A stretch of 64,000 nt of DNA from Eukaryota sp. TZLM1-RC (lineage: Eukaryota > Metamonada: BaSk clade), in assembly GCA_040285825.1 (NCBI GenBank), contig JAUPSS010000002.1, positions 2,232,001 to 2,296,000 of the forward strand. The letters run 5' to 3'. Each line of letters starts with the position of its first letter. Position 1 is the first letter of the stretch. A program made the position numbers and the translations under genes. A model generated the notes under the pieces. The model was given only the letters and a program-made list of their open reading frames with translations. It made no database searches and was not told the origin of the DNA. This document shows, in pieces, positions 60,380 to 64,000 of the stretch.

Positions 60380-61400
60380 ACACTTTGGCTTTAAATTCGA
60401 GAGCATCTACAGGGTTAAATTGTCTTCTTTGAACCAAAGTGTCATTTGCGTCTTTTCATGAGACAAAGTCAACAACAGCTTCATAGTTCTCAATCCAATC
60501 ACAGTACATATTACCTCTGTCAACAGAATCAAAACTATTCAATGACAGTGCTTCTGTCAGCAGAGGCTCTTTGAGACACGAGATTCTTGCATTTCGTGCC
60601 ATATTAAAAACAGTGTCTCTAACAGCATCATGTAATGAAGAACGATAAGTTATCAATTTAGAACAATTCAGAGCATGGCGCAAAGTGAGTTGAGGTGAAT
60701 TCGAACAAATACATTTTTCTTTTGATAATAATTGATTAATGGGGATATTCAAATATAATCTCTCTTTTGTTACAAATGCTTCATTAGTGGCACACAATCC
60801 AAATTTTCGTGGTACAATGGTTACAAAAAGTGAAGAATCTAATGACTTATTTTCAAAAAAAACCCTTTTCCAATAACAATGATTGAAGATTTTGATTTAA
60901 AACAGCCGAGCTGCATATATTATTATAAAGATCATTTTCAGACATTCCAGTCAGTCGTTTTTGTAATGTTTGAAGAGTGTATTTTAAATTTAGATAATTT
61001 TTTTTGAGGGATATTGCCATTGAGTGCTTGGGCGAAGCATCGATTCCATTTTTCTACATCAATTCGTGAAATTTGCTCATTTTGAGCAGTTACAGTTGAA
61101 CTTTGCGTTGTCACTAAATCATCCCTATCTACAGATCTTTCAGAAAACTCAAATATTGCATTTCTGCATCCACCAATAAAAGCACATGAAGTAAGAATAG
61201 AAGCCTTTGTCCAACCTAAACCGCCATAAAGTGGACTAAGATAAGCATGATCAGGAATTTGGGACATTTTACATCCTAGTAATTACGACAAAACTTTTGC
61301 ACGAAATTCATTAAACTTCTGGGCCAAAGGCCGGATGATAAGAAGATTTGTAGAACGAAACAAATGATTAAAGTTGGAATTGAAACAAAGTCTCATTTTC
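60380..61400 (-). pseudogene. Non-LTR retrotransposon, family B fragment
   Basis: The minus strand reads QIPDHAYLSPLYGGLGWTKA (61267 downward), RIDVEKWNRCFAQALNGNIP, and, in another frame, LCATNEAFVTKERLYLNIPI. The Cys/His motif CICSNSPQLTLRHALNC and the nuclease-like RGNMYCDWIENYEAVVDFVS follow. The nucleotides match 31060-32000 closely. Frameshifted near 60930 and 61270. Confidence 0.75.
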
Positions 61401-61454
61401 CTAGGATTCATCTACTGGTGTTAAACCAGGTAATTTGTGAAGTGCCCTTCTTTT

Positions 61455-62330
61455 CATTTTAAACATTCACAACATTTTGGATATTATCAAACAAAAATAC
61501 CCTTCTTTCAATTTTGTTGCTGAAATTGACGGTGTTATTCTCATTAATGCTTTTGATTCACTGCAAATGTTTACTTGGGATATATAAATATATATTGTCA
61601 CTGTAATTTAAATAAAATAAATGTCTCCTAATATGTCAATCTTTTCAAGTCGTTTGACAATGAATGTGTAGTTTCTTCCACTGACTGCAGTAGTGATAAT
61701 GCTCAGCGCTTTTCCCATCGCTTTATGTTTTTGTCCCAATTCCGGATATACCAGCGAGTTCTGTTGTGAATTTGCAGTTTTGTTGCAAACTATTATAGCA
61801 CAAATTGTCAATAATATTTGAAAGCTTTAATTGTGATGTCAGATTTGACATGACTAGGAAAATTCTTTCACAAAAATGTCATATTGTTTTTGAACCTCTT
61901 CTGATTTAAGAATAACCATTCTTCATGTTTAAAGTTTTCAATTAAGTTATTCTTGTTCTTTGAATATGAGACTTTGTTCCTTTATCTTGGATGATAATAC
62001 ACATCATTCTCTTATTTGTAAATGTAGTCGAAAAATTATGATCACTCATCTGCTGAATTGTAAACAAATTATTGCCTTTAACTGCAGGGTAAGAGACCTA
62101 TTTAATTATATTGTAATTCTCATAGAATTGAATCTTTGGTGGTCACTGATGTCCGAATCTTTTTCATGTTCAAGATGGTTTTTGTAAACACAATAAAATG
62201 AAGTTAGTTTCCCAAGATTAGATAGAGCTTTTATTTCAGCGGATTTGATGTCTGTACACTCTTGTAATATTTTTACTGAATGGTTAGTTAAGTTTTAATT
62301 TGGTAGTGCTCTTTCACATGGCGAGAATTT
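61455..62330 (+). pseudogene. LINE family A, heavily eroded copy
   Basis: Scattered matches in order. An RT-like stretch near 61460-61560 reads ILDIIKQKYPSFNFVAEIDG. At 61810-61850 the DNA matches 4155-4200 (ATTTGAAAGCTT...GATGT). At 61960-62090 comes LICKCSRKIMITHLLNCKQ, the family-A Cys/His motif. No usable frame. A Fanzor family-B end follows within 70 bp. Confidence 0.6.
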
Positions 62331-62394
62331 CTGAAGGAAGTAACATAGCGAACATTTAAATTGTACATTGAACAAGGTGAATGCATCCATTTGA

Positions 62395-62770
62395 TCAAAA
62401 TCAATTTTGTGGCTTTAAAAACTTAAAACATCAGAGACCTACTCCAGGTATTGGATGGATTCAATTTCTGAAATGAAATGGATTTAAAGTACTGATGATT
62501 AATGAAGCTTTCACTTCAGCAAAATGACCTGTTTGTTTTGAAAAGGTTACTACGTTTTTGAGATTAACAAATCCAAGATTCTATAGAAGGGAAAAGACTC
62601 CTGTTACTACGTGTCATGGTCTATTAGCTTGTAATAGTGAGAGTTGCAAACTCAGTAACAAAGGTTCAACAAAGATTTTCAATAGAAATAAGCTGGCTTG
62701 TCTGAATATGTTTGCAATGGCTGAAGCCAGAATGAGAGGTAATGAAAGGCCTCAGTATCTGTGTAGTTGA
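62395..62770 (+). pseudogene. Fanzor family B, 3' fragment
   Basis: Closely matches 37180-36816 (minus). It reads FKNLKHQRPTPGIGWIQF, then LMINEAFTSAK with a broken zinc ribbon. RLTNPRFYRREKTPVTTCHG, LLACNSESCKLSN, FNRNKLACLNMFAMAEARM and RGNERPQYLCS follow. The RuvC-III Asp is Asn (62687-62689) as in the 37-kb copy. It stops at TGA 62768-62770. TRAPPC11 lies about 490 bp downstream in the same direction. Confidence 0.72.
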
Positions 62771-62789
62771 TAGTTTTTGTAATTGTTCC

Positions 62790-62808
62790 ACACGAAAATA
62801 GATCGTGT
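62790..62808 (+). ncRNA. Family-B Fanzor 3' hairpin, candidate guide RNA part
   Basis: ACACGA / TCGTGT arms around a 7-nt loop, 20 bp after the Fanzor stop. Same hairpin as 36781-36799. The bases in between (GATAGTTTTTGTAATT) are also conserved. Confidence 0.5.
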
Positions 62809-62812
62809 ACTT

Positions 62813-62827
62813 ATGGGAATTTCCCAT
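62813..62827 (+). repeat. Family-B Fanzor 3' palindrome
   Basis: ATGGGAA and TTCCCAT arms with one central T. Homologous to 36758-36780. Similarity between the two copies ends just after it, so it marks the likely element boundary. Confidence 0.6.
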
Positions 62828-62830
62828 TCG

Positions 62831-63256
62831 TTTTTTGGTGTTGATGTATGAAAGTGTTGGAAAAATATTTACCACATGTTTGATTATTGGGTATTTTTAG
62901 ATGGCGTTGATACAATAGTATTAATAATATAAAATAGTATAGGTATGATGCGCTTATTTAAGATATTCAATGTTTTATTACTTCTTTTATTGAAATAGAT
63001 GCTTACACATAGTTGGATGATGGTACACTAAGATTTATTTTATTAAACTAATCATCACTATCATTACCACTACTAAGTTTTTTGAGATTATTCATTGTCT
63101 AATCATTAAGTGTTTTGAGAACTGCATTCATATTTTATTTCATATTTACACAGATCAATAAAAATAAGGACTAACAAGAGTAAATTGATCAAAAACAAGT
63201 AAATTGGTTTTTCGGTTTGTCCAAAAAATTCCCTCATTTTTGTGTTGCATTCAGCA
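62831..63256. other. Intergenic, no gene supported
   Basis: AT-rich upstream region of TRAPPC11. A 70-codon minus-strand ORF with one hydrophobic helix (63106-63318) overlaps the TRAPPC11 start and was not accepted. Confidence 0.45.
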
Positions 63257-64000
63257 ATGCGTTTTCCAGATTGCCTTCTTTCCAATATTAGGCCCCTTAT
63301 AGCTTTGTATGGTTCCACTGAACTTCATGAACGTTTTATTTCATCATCTCCCCACATTAATTTTCTTTCTATTGACGATGAATGGAATCACCCTGCTCCC
63401 TTGACCAAACCAAACCCCGAAACTACACATTCCAAGTCTCCTCACATATTACCATCCACCTGGTTATATGATCTCATCCACTCCCTCCCTTCCTGTATAG
63501 CACTTCTTTTTTCTTTATCTACACCATCTACCGAGGTCACCCAATCCATTACTCATTTTGCTACCTCCGTGTCTTCCCATTCGGTCCGTATTGTTCTAAT
63601 TCTCACCTCTGATGGATCACATCTACGTGACTCATTCATTGAAGCAAGAAAATGTTATGAAAAACTCCTCCCAAAGTCCCACTTACTTTTACTGGATGTC
63701 GCCGCCAATTCTAGTATTGACTACACCCGAGATGCTTTGTTGAATATTGCTAAACATTATTATGAAGATGAGATTGCGGCAATTAAAAGCTATAAATCCA
63801 AAAATCAGGTTAATTTACCAAATAATGTTTTAGTTGGATTTGAATTTAAGCGCGCTGTTTTAAATTCTATAATACTCGATAAAAAGGAAAGTGATTTTCG
63901 CTACTCGAAGTGTCTAGATGCTATCAATTCATCGTCGACAATAACCCTTGAAACTGTCTTTGTTAGAACGGTTACTGTGCTGAGGTTGCTTAGTAGTAAA
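63257..64000 (+). CDS. TRAPPC11-like (foie gras) protein, N-terminal part (runs off the right edge)
   Basis: The plus strand is open for 248 codons from ATG 63257 to the window end. The product starts MRFPDCLLSNIRPLIALYG. About residues 76-185 hold an alternating alpha/beta region (SVRIVLILTSDG, SHLLLLDVAANSS). The C-terminal part then reads ALLNIAKHYYEDEIAAIKSYKSKNQ and LVGFEFKRAVLNSIILDKKESDFRYSKC. These follow the TRAPPC11 pattern just before its foie gras domain (YYxxEIRRVKSHK, VRHQFKIAxFxE). TRAPPC11 is a subunit of the metazoan TRAPPIII vesicle tether. More than 700 residues should lie beyond the window. The call rests on about 60 aligned residues. Confidence 0.65.
   Translation, partial: MRFPDCLLSNIRPLIALYGSTELHERFISSSPHINFLSIDDEWNHPAPLTKPNPETTHSKSPHILPSTWLYDLIHSLPSCIALLFSLSTPSTEVTQSITHFATSVSSHSVRIVLILTSDGSHLRDSFIEARKCYEKLLPKSHLLLLDVAANSSIDYTRDALLNIAKHYYEDEIAAIKSYKSKNQVNLPNNVLVGFEFKRAVLNSIILDKKESDFRYSKCLDAINSSSTITLETVFVRTVTVLRLLSSK

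Noticed and set aside
63106-63318. 70-codon minus-strand ORF with a single hydrophobic helix
   Set aside because: Overlaps the TRAPPC11 start in antisense, has no homology signal, and the AT-rich region makes such ORFs frequent.

Overview
The window reads as nuclear DNA of an AT-rich, gene-dense, intron-poor unicellular eukaryote that uses the standard genetic code. Most host genes are single uninterrupted ORFs. Three genes only make sense if an ultra-short spliceosomal intron is removed (28, 31 and 32 nt; GT...AG, one with CTAAC just before the acceptor). Tiny introns with a branch-point motif next to the 3' splice site recall metamonads such as trichomonads and fornicates. That placement is an inference and no species is claimed.

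Host genes, left to right: the N-terminus of a Vps39-like CNH protein (-), a kinesin, a PRCC-like splicing-associated protein (-), a truncated Ser-rich ORF, an RNF5/RNF185-type membrane E3 ligase, a multipass transporter (-), a frameshifted MJ1316/DUF504-domain gene, a type I membrane protein, GAR1 of the H/ACA snoRNP, a beta-propeller-like protein, a 1334-residue four-domain voltage-gated cation channel (-), the rRNA methyltransferase NSUN5, an unknown protein with a Lys-rich tail (-), an armadillo-like acidic protein, CNOT11 (-), acyl-CoA-binding protein, HAT1 (-), and the start of TRAPPC11 at the right edge. Two of these (1-246 and 63257-64000) run off the window.

At least half of the window is mobile DNA. 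(i) Non-LTR retrotransposons of two main families, all 5'-truncated and decayed. They keep a C-terminal Cys/His motif and a nuclease-like GDV...LDV region. (ii) Ty3/gypsy elements: a 6.6-kb chromodomain-type element with 81-bp LTRs, an internally deleted 1.4-kb element with two identical 92-bp LTRs, a 1775-codon gag-pol ORF lacking integrase, and a small fragment. (iii) A MULE transposase nested in a LINE. (iv) Seven copies or fragments of Fanzor (eukaryotic TnpB-like, RuvC-type, presumably RNA-guided) genes from three families, here called A (8.9-10.9 kb), B (19.2, 36.8-39.1 and 62.4 kb) and C (5.2, 32.9-33.6 and 52.4 kb).

The most unusual region is 36816-40713 (-). A degenerate family-B Fanzor is continuous, in one reading frame, with a B-family-polymerase-type DEDDy 3'-5' exonuclease domain. 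Upstream of that lie a 2A-like ribosome-skipping motif and four 20-residue tandem repeats. The RuvC-III aspartate is asparagine in all five family-B and family-C copies that retain the motif, but is intact in family A. Family B and C copies end in conserved RNA-hairpin-like 3' ends. The family-C hairpin reaches exactly into the ATG of two unrelated host genes (NSUN5 and ACBP). All family assignments are by reading motifs; no database search was possible.
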